Below are positions 33,587 to 42,227 of a stretch of DNA of 64,000 bases, in pieces; the first letter of the stretch is position 1, and each line of letters starts with the position of its first letter. A program made the position numbers and the translations under genes. The notes beneath the pieces are model-generated. The model saw only the letters and a program-made list of their open reading frames with translations, did no database searches and was not told where the DNA came from. Where the stretch lies: positions 1,044,673 to 1,108,672 of the forward strand of contig NZ_CP035282.1 in the NCBI RefSeq assembly GCF_004103715.1, given 5' to 3'. The stretch is from Acidilutibacter cellobiosedens. Lineage in GTDB: Bacteria > Bacillota > Clostridia > Tissierellales > Acidilutibacteraceae.

Positions 33587-35215
33587 ATGAATTTAATTAT
33601 ATTAAACGGAAATATTTATACAATGAATAAAAGAAATCCAAAAGCAGAAGCATTATTTATTGAAGATGGAATATTTAAGAATATAGGATCTAATAAAGAG
33701 ATTTCAGAATTAATAAATAAAAGCAGCCTTGTAATTGATGCAGATGGGAAAACCATATTACCGGGTTTTATAGATAGCCACATGCATTTAGCCATGTTTG
33801 GTTCAAATCTGTATGAATGTAATTTAGTAGGGACAAAATCAATAGAGGAATTAATTAATAAAGTTAAGGATTATATTTCTTCAAAGAAAATTCCGAAAGG
33901 AGACTGGGTAATCGGAAAGGGATGGAATGAAGACTATTTTAATGTTAAAAGACTTCCTAACAGATATGACTTAGATAAAATTTCAAAAGAACATAATATT
34001 TGTTTAACCAGAGGATGTTATCATATGTGTGTCGTAAACAGTAATGTTTTGGATGAAATTGGGATCAACAAGGAAAATCATGAGATAAATAATGGAATTT
34101 TTGATATAGACCAGAATAGTGTTCCAACAGGTATTTGCAGAGAGAGTGCAATGAAGTTGGTATACTCTAAGCTGCCTAAGGTATCTAAAGATAGGTTTAA
34201 AGAATATATAAAGCTTGCATCAAACTATGTATTATCAAGAGGTATTACTTCTTTATGCACTGATGATTTTATGCTACCGGGAATAGAGTGGCAGAATGTT
34301 ATTGATTCGTATACTGAAATGAACAGAGACGGTGAACTAAAAATCAGAGTCTATGAACAATGCCTGCTTCCAACCTTAGAATATATTAAGGAATTTGCTT
34401 CTAAAGGATATAAGACCGGGATTGGCGATGATCATTTTAAAATCGGACAGCTAAAAATATTAACTGATGGGAATTTAGGAACCAGAACGGCTTATTTATC
34501 GGAACCGTACAGCGATGACAATTCTACTTTCGGGATACCGCAATACACACAAAATGAACTGGATAATTTGATTTTAACTGCAACTGAATCCGGATTGCAA
34601 ATTGCTTCCCATGCTATAGGAGATAAATCCATAAATATGGTTATTGATGCTTTGGAAAAATTACCGGAAGAATATAAGAAAAGAGATTTAAGAAGCAATA
34701 TTGTGCATTGTCAGGTTACCAATGACAGGCTGCTGAAAAAATTTAAGAAATTGAACATTGTTGCTAATGTGCAACCTATATTCTTAAACTATGATATTCA
34801 TATGGCTGAATCTAGGCTTGGGCCAAGCAGAATTACTAATTCATACAATTGGAAGACATTATTGAACGAAGGCATAAAAGTGGCATTGGGTTCGGATAGT
34901 CCCGTTGAGCTGCCTGATACAATGCTTGGTATATATTCGGCAGTAACCAGAAAGGATTTAAATGGCTTCCCAAATGGAGGATGGTTTCCGGAAGAAAAAT
35001 TGACAGTTGATGAAGCACTTCATGGATTTACTATTGATGCTGCATATTCTTCTTTCAGCGAAGATATTAAAGGTTCAATAGAAATTGGGAAATTAGCCGA
35101 TTTTGTTGTATTATCAGAAAATATATATGAAATTGAACCTGAAAATATTAAGAATGTTAAGGTCTTGAAAACTTTTATTGATGGTAAGTTAGTATTCGAT
35201 ATCGAAAAGATTTAG
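33587..35215 (+). CDS. Amidohydrolase, YtcJ/exoenzyme type
   Basis: 542 residues from the ATG at 33587 (GTG at 33581 is nearer the AAAGGTGAG site). Opening MNLIILNGNIYTMNKRNPKA is typical. HxH metal pair in SHMHLAMFG near 66, KIGQLKILTDGNLGTRTAYL near 287, ASHAIGD near 345, and LGSDSPVELP near 435 (the conserved Asp) are all intact. Members hydrolyse amide or formamide bonds of N-substituted amines. It may liberate the amino acid that the rest of the operon degrades. Confidence 0.88.
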   Translation: MNLIILNGNIYTMNKRNPKAEALFIEDGIFKNIGSNKEISELINKSSLVIDADGKTILPGFIDSHMHLAMFGSNLYECNLVGTKSIEELINKVKDYISSKKIPKGDWVIGKGWNEDYFNVKRLPNRYDLDKISKEHNICLTRGCYHMCVVNSNVLDEIGINKENHEINNGIFDIDQNSVPTGICRESAMKLVYSKLPKVSKDRFKEYIKLASNYVLSRGITSLCTDDFMLPGIEWQNVIDSYTEMNRDGELKIRVYEQCLLPTLEYIKEFASKGYKTGIGDDHFKIGQLKILTDGNLGTRTAYLSEPYSDDNSTFGIPQYTQNELDNLILTATESGLQIASHAIGDKSINMVIDALEKLPEEYKKRDLRSNIVHCQVTNDRLLKKFKKLNIVANVQPIFLNYDIHMAESRLGPSRITNSYNWKTLLNEGIKVALGSDSPVELPDTMLGIYSAVTRKDLNGFPNGGWFPEEKLTVDEALHGFTIDAAYSSFSEDIKGSIEIGKLADFVVLSENIYEIEPENIKNVKVLKTFIDGKLVFDIEKI

Positions 35216-35384
35216 GTATATTAGGATAATAAGAAATGCTTCGGATGGATTCAATAAATCCATCTACAAAAATATCGATACACAGGGCAAAACAGTAGGA
35301 AAAGCTGAGGATTATAAATTAAAGGAAGATAATTGCTGTAAAAGCTATATATATAATAAATATACCTGGTACTGTAAAATATTA
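35216..35384. other. Spacer between convergent genes
   Basis: GATGGATT (35244-35251) pairs with AATCCATC (35257-35264) without T tract; otherwise AT-rich with nothing recognisable. Confidence 0.5.
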
Positions 35385-37175
35385 TTATATTTTTAGGTTC
35401 TCGATAATAAGGCTTTCTAAGGATTCAACTCCTTTGGAATTTAAATGTACACCATCTTGGTCAAAGTACTCAGGATGTTTAGAAGCCGTAGAATACCAGT
35501 CAATTAATGTCACATTTTCCCGTTCTTCAGCTTTTTCTTTTAAGATTTTGTTGACCTTGCTTTCCCAGGAACGTGGCACACGAATATTTATTAAAAAGAT
35601 ATGTGATTTTGAGAAAGAATCAAGCAATTTATCAATTTGTTTATTTGTAAAATAGCCATTTGTTCCTAATTCAATGATAACCGCTTTATCAGAATCATTA
35701 AATGTGGTATACTTAGCAGCTAAGGTTGCTGCTTCCGACATTTGCCTTCCAATTTTTCCGTCGATTGTAATGTTATTATATTTTTCGTTAAGGCTTGGAG
35801 CAATATCTAATATAATAGAATCTCCAATAGCTAATATATCCTTATAAGTTCCATTTTCTGCTGATGAGGTTTTTTCATCATTTTCAGTAGATACTTTTAT
35901 ATCCTTTTTATTGAGGTTTTTATTAGAAGCTTTTTTTTCGGGAGTTTGAGCTGTATTTATTTCGGATGAATATGCTTCGGCCTTTTCTAAGTTTGATTTT
36001 ATTTTTGCCATACTGGTAATACCAATAGCAAGGGACATGATCACTAAAAATGATATTATAGTGGTAGTTTTTTTTGCTGAGATTAAGTAATGGCAATATT
36101 CTCGAAACCCAAATTTTCGTATTGGCAGCTCTATAAAACGATATGAGAATTCTGCAATAATACATGTAATAATTAGTTGAAAAAAGACACGTAAGTATGA
36201 TGGGTTTCCTATTTCATAAATAGGGGTACTTAAGACCATAATAGGATAATGCCAAAGGTATATTTCATAGGATCTTGTACCAATCCAGCGCATAGGTTTC
36301 CACGAAAGTATAGGACCTAAAATTCCTTGTGGATGACAAACACATGCTATAAGTAAAGCCGTGTTTAAACTAAACAGAAATAATCCGCCTCTGTATAAAA
36401 AGGAATTATATTCATCTATAAATATGACACTAAAAATAAAGATAGAAAAAGAAATAATGCTTATGAGTTTTAACTCATTTTTTTGTTTCGGAGAAACTTC
36501 CTTAGTGAAATGTTTCTTGTTTGCCAAAACAGTTGCTAAAAAGCTTCCTATTAATAATTCAAAAGCACGAGTATCTGTGCCATAATATACACGGCTTGGG
36601 TCGGCAGTTGGATCATAAAGTATACCCATCAAAGTTGCTGAAAGCAAAGCTCCAATAAAAACTATACGTGAAAACTTGCCGATTTTTTTAGTGATTTTTA
36701 GTCCTATTATAAGTATAAATGGCCATAAAATATAGAATTGCTCCTGTACTGCCAAAAACCACATATGTTTCAAGGGAGATGGTGAGCCAAAGCTATCAAA
36801 GTAAGAAATCTTGTGAAAAATAAACCACCAATTAGTTGTATATGAAATAGAAGACATTGCATCTCCTAAGAGGCTTGTCAAAAGTCTATGGTTAAAAAGT
36901 ATTACCCATAAGACAGTGACTATAATCATTAAATAAGCAGATGGTAATATTCTGCAAAGACGATCTTTCCAAAAAGTTTTTACTTTAAAATTTTCTCCTG
37001 TTAATAAAATTTTAGAGGTTACTAAATAACCAGATAGGACAAAAAAGATATCAACTCCTAAAAAACCACCTTTAGCCCAACTAAAGGTGAAGTGATAAAA
37101 AACTACAGATAAAATTGCAAAGGCGCGAAGTCCATCTAATCCTGTTATGTAACGACGATTGTGTATAGTGTTCAA
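35385..37175 (-). CDS. OatA/OafA-like O-acyltransferase with SGNH domain
   Basis: 596 residues starting at TTG 37175, eight bases after AGGAG. N-terminal ten-helix acyltransferase-3 domain (TGLDGLRAFAILSVVFYHF, FLGVDIFFVLSGYLVTS, and RIEL-like FIELPIRKFG near 345); one more helix near 375; linker (about 395-440) rich in Lys/Asn; C-terminal SGNH hydrolase with AIGDSI near 452, LGTNGY near 503 and QDGVHLNSKG near 573. This is the arrangement of peptidoglycan O-acetyltransferase OatA, which confers lysozyme resistance; other cell-wall glycan acylation is possible. Confidence 0.9.
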   Translation of the reverse strand: MNTIHNRRYITGLDGLRAFAILSVVFYHFTFSWAKGGFLGVDIFFVLSGYLVTSKILLTGENFKVKTFWKDRLCRILPSAYLMIIVTVLWVILFNHRLLTSLLGDAMSSISYTTNWWFIFHKISYFDSFGSPSPLKHMWFLAVQEQFYILWPFILIIGLKITKKIGKFSRIVFIGALLSATLMGILYDPTADPSRVYYGTDTRAFELLIGSFLATVLANKKHFTKEVSPKQKNELKLISIISFSIFIFSVIFIDEYNSFLYRGGLFLFSLNTALLIACVCHPQGILGPILSWKPMRWIGTRSYEIYLWHYPIMVLSTPIYEIGNPSYLRVFFQLIITCIIAEFSYRFIELPIRKFGFREYCHYLISAKKTTTIISFLVIMSLAIGITSMAKIKSNLEKAEAYSSEINTAQTPEKKASNKNLNKKDIKVSTENDEKTSSAENGTYKDILAIGDSIILDIAPSLNEKYNNITIDGKIGRQMSEAATLAAKYTTFNDSDKAVIIELGTNGYFTNKQIDKLLDSFSKSHIFLINIRVPRSWESKVNKILKEKAEERENVTLIDWYSTASKHPEYFDQDGVHLNSKGVESLESLIIENLKI

Positions 37176-37876
37176 TATGAAATCTCCTCTACTTCCTATA
37201 ATATTAATTATAACCTCTAACTTAAGTATATTAGTCTATGGTTTAAAAAAGGTTTCAAATAAGTTATATAAAGATTACAATATAGTTACAAATATTATTG
37301 CTTCATCTGTAAACATGGATGAGATAACAAAAAAATGTGGAATATCTAAAGAATTACAGCAGTTTACTACTGAGATACCGAATATGTTCTTCGAAAATTC
37401 AGAAGAAATTAAAGCCAAGATAAAGAAATATAATGTATATTTATATATTATCAGTTTATATATTTAATTTCATTGGTAATTAGCGGATGGTTTTCCAAAG
37501 TCATATAGATGGAAGAGGGCTGAGAAAATGTTTAACAAAATGGTTTGTGAAAACGGCGTTTATGATGAAAATATCATTAGAAATAATGTTGATAAAATTA
37601 TAATTTTTTATAAGATATATTTTGAGATAAATAAAAGTAATTGAGGAATTATTTTCGATGGATATTGATTATATAAAAGTAAATAAGTTATAATTGAATT
37701 TAAATCAATGATATCAAACTTTGTAACATTTTGTAATAAATGATTTTAATAAAAAATTAGTAGCATTTATTACTTTAGCACTTTTAATTTATAATTCGGA
37801 GAAAAAAGTTATCTTTTAATTATGAGGTTATAAACTTATATTGTTTGATATTAATGGGAGAGGAGTTCGGTATAAG
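37176..37876. other. Gene-poor stretch with short orphan frames
   Basis: About 700 bp. A forward frame (37177-37467, from ATG) overlaps the start region of the acyltransferase gene, has no ribosome site and is only weakly protein-like. A second short frame at 37528-37644 (MFNKMVCENGVYDENIIRN) may be a remnant. Otherwise AT-rich sequence; no intact gene is supported. Confidence 0.4.
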
Positions 37877-38166
37877 ATGAAGAAAGTTGTTATTGGAGGG
37901 GTTTTATCATTAATCGGAACATTAGGCTTATTAACTGTTTGTATCATAGTTGCAAATGATGTGGTGTCGGGATGGAGTACACCGCCTGGGCGTTTTATGA
38001 CTACGGTATTTTCTTTAGGAATGACTCCTATATTGGTGTTTTAAGGCGAGAAGTCCTGCCTGAAATAAACAATCGTATTTCGTTGATGGCATTATATGGA
38101 GCAACATCGGATTGTAAGGATATATTAATAAATTTCATAGAAGAAGTTTATAAAGGTGAAGAATAA
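37877..38166 (+). pseudogene. Fused scraps: small membrane protein and an unknown C-terminus
   Basis: ATG at 37877 starts a 55-residue membrane peptide (MKKVVIGGVLSLIGTLGLL) that stops at 38044. In another frame, from about 38044 to 38166, a distinct tail encodes EINNRISLMALYGATSDCKD and ends EEVYKGEE. Both look like pieces of different proteins brought together by a deletion. Confidence 0.45.
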
Positions 38167-38204
38167 GAAGAAAGATTAAAATAATTATTTAAAGAGGTAG
38201 AGAA

Positions 38205-39374
38205 ATGAGTAAAATTGTATTTTTTTGTATACCAGCCTATGGACACACCAATCCAACAATAGAAGTGGTCCGTGAACTTACAAAAAGAGGGCATGAAGTA
38301 TGGTACTATTCCTTTAGTATGTTCCGTAAAAAGATAGAAGGAGCAGGTGCTAAATATATTGAATGTGATAAGTATGTACCTGAACTGAAGGCTGAAGATG
38401 AAAAAAAAGTAGGAAAGGATTTTGCAGCGCTTATTGAAATGACAGTGGATACTACTATAGCCTTAGACGAGAAAGTTTGCAAAGAACTAAATGAATTTCA
38501 TCCTGATTGTATTGTTTCAGATTCTTTGTGTTTTTGGGGAAAATTATTTGCAGCTAAACTGAATATAAAATATGTTTGCTCTACCACTTCCTTTGCTTTT
38601 AACCAATATACCGCAAAGATGATGAAACAAAATTTAATGGAAATGGTACGGATGATTAAAGGAATGCATCGTATCAAGAAAAAAATTAAACAATTGAATG
38701 ACTATGGATATGCTGTTGATAATTTTATTTCTCTCATCCAAAATGACAATGAAACATACACTATTGTGTATACTTCAAAGGAGTTTCAACCGTTAGCGAA
38801 CACATTTTCAAATAAATATTTTTTTGTGGGTCCTTCTGTTTCCGATATATTGGCGGGACCACGAAATAGTGATAAGAAACTTATCTATATTTCCCTTGGG
38901 ACCGTAAACAATAAAAATAATGAATTTTATAAAAAATGTTTGATGGCATTTGGTGATGGCGAATTTGATGTTATCATGTCCGTAGGCGAAAGCACGGATA
39001 TTTCATCGTTGGGAGAAATACCTGAGAATTTTGAAATAAAGAACAAGGTTGAACAAATAAAAGTATTACAAAATACAGATGTTTTTATAACACATAGCGG
39101 AATGAACAGCGTTAACGAAAGCTTATATTATGGCGTACCGATGGTATTATTTCCCCAGCATCAAGAACAACGCATGGTAGCTGAAAGAGTTGTGACTTTA
39201 GGTGCCGGAGTTTATTTAAAAAATGATAACCCCAAAGATATGAAAGAAGCGGTGCAGACGATTCTAGAATATGATTCTTATCAGGAAAATGCCGTAAAAT
39301 TATCAGAAAGCCTTAAACTATCCGGGGGTGCAAAAAAAGCAGCGGAGGTTATCGGCAGGATTGCAGAAGAATAG
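38205..39374 (+). CDS. MGT-family macrolide-type glycosyltransferase
   Basis: 389 residues with AAAGAGGTAGAG upstream. GT-B fold: CIPAYGHTNPTIEVVREL at the start, YISLGTVNNKNNEFY near 230, and the nucleotide-sugar motif THSGMNSVNESLYYGVPMV near 295 with PQHQEQRMVAERV. Similar enzymes inactivate macrolides or glycosylate lipids and small molecules. It is alone; the start of the next remnant lies in its 3' flank. Confidence 0.88.
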   Translation: MSKIVFFCIPAYGHTNPTIEVVRELTKRGHEVWYYSFSMFRKKIEGAGAKYIECDKYVPELKAEDEKKVGKDFAALIEMTVDTTIALDEKVCKELNEFHPDCIVSDSLCFWGKLFAAKLNIKYVCSTTSFAFNQYTAKMMKQNLMEMVRMIKGMHRIKKKIKQLNDYGYAVDNFISLIQNDNETYTIVYTSKEFQPLANTFSNKYFFVGPSVSDILAGPRNSDKKLIYISLGTVNNKNNEFYKKCLMAFGDGEFDVIMSVGESTDISSLGEIPENFEIKNKVEQIKVLQNTDVFITHSGMNSVNESLYYGVPMVLFPQHQEQRMVAERVVTLGAGVYLKNDNPKDMKEAVQTILEYDSYQENAVKLSESLKLSGGAKKAAEVIGRIAEE

Positions 39375-39389
39375 ATGTGGCTGAAATAG

Positions 39390-39482
39390 GATAATTTAGA
39401 TATTAATGACTATATCCTTGGATTATCAACAGATGAATTTATTAATGGACTGCTGGATATAAATTTAAATACGGAGGAATAA
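39390..39482 (+). pseudogene. C-terminal remnant immediately before lipA
   Basis: Frame encodes DNLDINDYILGLSTDEFING then LLDINLNTEE and stops 4 bp before the lipA ATG; there is no start. Its look and position suggest the tail of a lipoate-protein ligase-type gene, which often neighbours lipA, but this is a guess from a short segment. Confidence 0.4.
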
Positions 39483-39485
39483 CAA

Positions 39486-40328
39486 ATGCATTTAGAAAAA
39501 CCGGAATGGATTAAAGTAAAAATACAAGGTGGAAATGTATCAGGTAAGGTAAACTCTTTGATTTCAGAACTTTCTTTAAATACCGTATGCAATGAAGCCA
39601 ATTGTCCTAATAGGATGGAGTGCTATGAAAGAGGAACTGCCACATTTATGATATTAGGTAGAAATTGTACCAGAAACTGTACCTTTTGCAATGTAACTAA
39701 GAAAAAGCCCGAAAAAATAAACCCCATGGAACCGGAAAACGTAGCTAAGGCTGTAGCTAAGCTTGGTTTAAAACATGCCGTTATTACATCTGTTACTAGG
39801 GATGATTTGGAAGATCAAGGAGCTAATCAGTTTGCAAGAGTTGTAGAGAAAATAAGAAAGACTGCCCCAAAGGTAACAATTGAACTGCTTATACCTGATA
39901 TGCAAGGAAATAAGGAATTAATAGATATTATCATAAATTCAGAACCAAACATACTGAATCATAATGTAGAAACAGTACCGGAATTATATTATAAGATTAG
40001 ACCTATGGCGGTATTCGATAGATCTATAGAATTACTTGGTTATGTAAAGAAGACAAAACCAAATATGAGGACTAAATCGGGTATGATGTTAGGCTTGGGT
40101 GAAACTAAAGAACAGATAATAAATGTATTTAGAAGATTAAGAGAAGTTGATTGTGACATGCTGACATTGGGGCAATATTTGCAGCCCAGCAAATCCCATA
40201 TTCCGGTAGTGGAATATGTTACTCCTGAAACATTTTACGAATATAAAGAAATCGCGTTATCCATGGGTTTTAAGAGAGTGGCATCGGCACCTCTCGTTAG
40301 AAGTTCTTACTATGCAGAGAATTTTTAA
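39486..40328 (+). CDS. lipA: Lipoyl synthase
   Basis: 280 residues; GGAGG upstream. Auxiliary cluster Cys35, Cys40, Cys46 (CNEANCPNRMEC), radical-SAM cluster Cys61, Cys65, Cys68 (CTRNCTFC), and the C-terminal RSSY at 272-275 are all present, so this is a complete enzyme that inserts two sulfurs into octanoyl domains. Its acceptor proteins (GcvH, E2 domains) and the octanoyl/lipoate ligase are not in the window. Confidence 0.95.
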   Translation: MHLEKPEWIKVKIQGGNVSGKVNSLISELSLNTVCNEANCPNRMECYERGTATFMILGRNCTRNCTFCNVTKKKPEKINPMEPENVAKAVAKLGLKHAVITSVTRDDLEDQGANQFARVVEKIRKTAPKVTIELLIPDMQGNKELIDIIINSEPNILNHNVETVPELYYKIRPMAVFDRSIELLGYVKKTKPNMRTKSGMMLGLGETKEQIINVFRRLREVDCDMLTLGQYLQPSKSHIPVVEYVTPETFYEYKEIALSMGFKRVASAPLVRSSYYAENF

Positions 40329-40334
40329 GACATG

Positions 40335-40345
40335 AAGGGGACGGT
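40335..40345 (+). repeat. Dispersed AAGGGGACGGT element, copy 2
   Basis: Same core as the element at 20793; here it lies 6 bp after lipA. Confidence 0.55.
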
Positions 40346-40456
40346 AAGACTGCAGAAATATTTCTCTCCGCTTTTGTTCAAAATATTTTTTCCCTCTGTA
40401 ACGAAACATTCGTTTTTGGGATATATAAGCAGAATCAATTAAAAGGAGGCGAGGTA

Positions 40457-40531
40457 GTGGGTGCCCGCATTGAAGAAATATACAAAGAATACGCCCAAAG
40501 CGTGTACAAATGGAGGTCGAACAGCATTTAA
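40457..40531 (+). pseudogene. Start of an ECF sigma factor, truncated by deletion
   Basis: GTG with AAGGAGG upstream; encodes GARIEEIYKEYAQSVYK then runs into RSNSI and stops. The N-terminus matches ECF sigma factors; everything after residue 18 has been lost in a deletion joining it to the anti-sigma gene. Confidence 0.7.
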
Positions 40532-40809
40532 AGGAATGTGACGATTGCCGCTCGGACTATGAAAAGATGAAATCTCCTGTCAATATACCGCTGCCGCCAA
40601 CGACGGATAAAGAGGTAGACTTTTTGAAGAAAGTTAGGCGCAAGGCCTGGTGTATCGCTGCCTGTCTCTTTGTCATCGGGATATTGATTGGCATTGCCGG
40701 CATTTACATTGGGGAAACCGATGACGCACCCGGCGCTGCGCTAATTGGTATCCTGGTGATGATAGGATTAGTGGTGTTTGGCGTAAGAGCTGCTTGGCGC
40801 AGACGTTGA
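40510..40809 (+). pseudogene. Anti-sigma factor (zf-HC2 type) lacking its N-terminus
   Basis: The frame from 40510 reads VEQHLKECDDCRSDYEKMKS, the second half of the zf-HC2 zinc-binding domain (HxxxCxxC), followed by two membrane helices (about 50-70 and 75-95). The first Cys and start of the domain are gone. Since the sigma remnant and this frame are joined in different frames at about 40510, the deletion removed most of the sigma gene and the anti-sigma start. Confidence 0.7.
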
Positions 40810-40828
40810 TGGCAAAGTAAAATTTGTC

Positions 40829-40860
40829 TTGACAATTGATATCACTATATTTAATATAAT
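40829..40860 (+). promoter_or_regulatory. Promoter of the cobalamin-riboswitch operon
   Basis: TTGACA (40829-40834) with a TATAAT-like element at 40855-40860 (20-bp spacing) or TTAATA at 40851-40856 (16-bp spacing). Directly upstream of the riboswitch. Confidence 0.55.
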
Positions 40861-40874
40861 AGATGAGAATTGAA

Positions 40875-41040
40875 TATAAGAATGAATAGGGCTAGGGAAG
40901 CAGGGTGAAAATCCCTCACGGTCCCGCCGCTGTAAAGGAAGAGTCTTTTCTAAATGTCACTGGGAAACTGGGAAGACAGAAAAGATGATGAATCTTAAGT
41001 CAGAAAACCTACCTATTTATTAGCAGAAATAACTCTACGG
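40875..41040 (+). promoter_or_regulatory. Cobalamin (AdoCbl) riboswitch
   Basis: Typical conserved sequence: GGGAAGCAGGGTGAAAATCC then CTCACGGTCCCGCCGCTGTA (the core receptor), followed by GTCACTGGGAAACTGGGAAG and ending GAATCTTAAGTCAGAAAACC-type sequence. Closing helix GAATAGG with CCTATTTATT. The terminator at 41122-41173 supplies an off-state, so the downstream operon should be repressed by cobalamin. Confidence 0.92.
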
Positions 41041-41121
41041 TGGATGGAGAAAGCTGATTATTATTTTAGAAGAATTTTTGCTTTATTGAATTTTATATAA
41101 TAAAGATTATTTAATAAGCTT

Positions 41122-41173
41122 ATAAGAACTTCATTAGCCATGATTATTGCTTTAATGAAGTTCTTATTTTTTT
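41122..41173 (+). terminator. Riboswitch-controlled terminator
   Basis: Perfect 15-bp stem ATAAGAACTTCATTA (41122-41136) with TAATGAAGTTCTTAT (41153-41167) and T7. Lies 20 bp before the first gene of the operon. Confidence 0.85.
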
Positions 41174-41195
41174 ATAAAAAGAGAGGATGAAAAAG

Positions 41196-42227
41196 GTGAA
41201 GTTCTATAAAAGGATATTGTTGCCATTAGTTGTGATTATGTTGATATTTAGCGTTTCGGGGTGTACTAAAACTACTGAGACAGGCGGGTTGAGCAATACT
41301 CAAGACCTTCCCATAACTGTAGAGGGAAATAATTATCCGTTAAAGATAAAGGATTTTCTCAAGAAAGAAACTATCTTAGAAAAGAAACCGGAAAAGGTAG
41401 CTGTTTTATCAGGCACCCCCTTAAATATATGGTACGATTTGGGGGGAAAATCCATATGTACGTCTAATATAACAGATAATTTAAAATTGATATCCGAATA
41501 TAAGAAGGAAATAAACGATCTTCCACAGATAGGGCCTGTATATTCCATAGATATGGAATCCGTAGTATCCCTTAAACCGGATTTAATTATAGCTCAGGCC
41601 GGCACTCAAGGGACACAGGCGGATAAATTAAGGGATATTGGGTTTAAGGTGATTACTACTAATATAAGAAGCTATGATGATGTAATAGCAACTTATAATG
41701 CCTTCGGCAAGATACTGGGAAATGAAAAATCAGCTGAAGCAAAGATAGAAGCTCTAAAGAATAAGAAAGAAGAAATAGTATCTAAACTGCCCAAAGACAA
41801 TAAATCCGTGGTCATATTATATATAACAGCCAAAACTATTGCTGTTAAGTTGGACAATAGTATAGCAGGAGATGTAGCTAAAATTTTAAAACTTGACAAT
41901 ATTGCATCCGATTTGCCTCCCGATACTATAGGCTCGGAAACTACTCCGTTGGATGTGGAATACATAGTGAAAAAGAATCCTGATTATGTTCTGGTTACAA
42001 GTATGATATCTGATGACGAAGAGGCCAAAAAGACTATGGAAGAGGAATTTAAGAGTAACCCCGTATGGAAGGGAGTAAAAGCCGTTCAAGAGGGACGAGT
42101 TATTTATCTTCCCCAACAGTATTTCTTATATAATGCAGGTCCTTATTATAGTGAAGCAATAGAATATATGGCAAAGAGTATATATCCGGAAATATATGGA
42201 GAGGTGACTCATCAGGATGGAAAATGA
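41196..42227 (+). CDS. ABC importer substrate-binding lipoprotein, BtuF/FepB type
   Basis: 343 residues if started at GTG 41196, nine bases after GAGAGG; an ATG at 41187 abuts the ribosome site and would give 346. Signal sequence and lipobox LIFSVSGC near 20 make it an anchored lipoprotein. Type III binding-protein fold: KVAVLSGTPLN, YSIDMESVVSLKPDLI near 115 and KNPDYVLVTSMISDDE near 255, typical of helical siderophore/B12-binding proteins. With the riboswitch this suggests corrinoid, or cobalt-chelate, uptake. Confidence 0.88.
   Translation: MKFYKRILLPLVVIMLIFSVSGCTKTTETGGLSNTQDLPITVEGNNYPLKIKDFLKKETILEKKPEKVAVLSGTPLNIWYDLGGKSICTSNITDNLKLISEYKKEINDLPQIGPVYSIDMESVVSLKPDLIIAQAGTQGTQADKLRDIGFKVITTNIRSYDDVIATYNAFGKILGNEKSAEAKIEALKNKKEEIVSKLPKDNKSVVILYITAKTIAVKLDNSIAGDVAKILKLDNIASDLPPDTIGSETTPLDVEYIVKKNPDYVLVTSMISDDEEAKKTMEEEFKSNPVWKGVKAVQEGRVIYLPQQYFLYNAGPYYSEAIEYMAKSIYPEIYGEVTHQDGK

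Noticed and set aside
37177-37467. Forward frame of about 97 codons starting MKSPLLPIILII
   Set aside because: It overlaps the start region of the OatA-like gene, has no ribosome site and shows no known domain.
41187-41195. ATG start for the substrate-binding lipoprotein
   Set aside because: It abuts GAGAGG with no spacing; GTG at 41196 has proper spacing. Both give the same mature lipoprotein.
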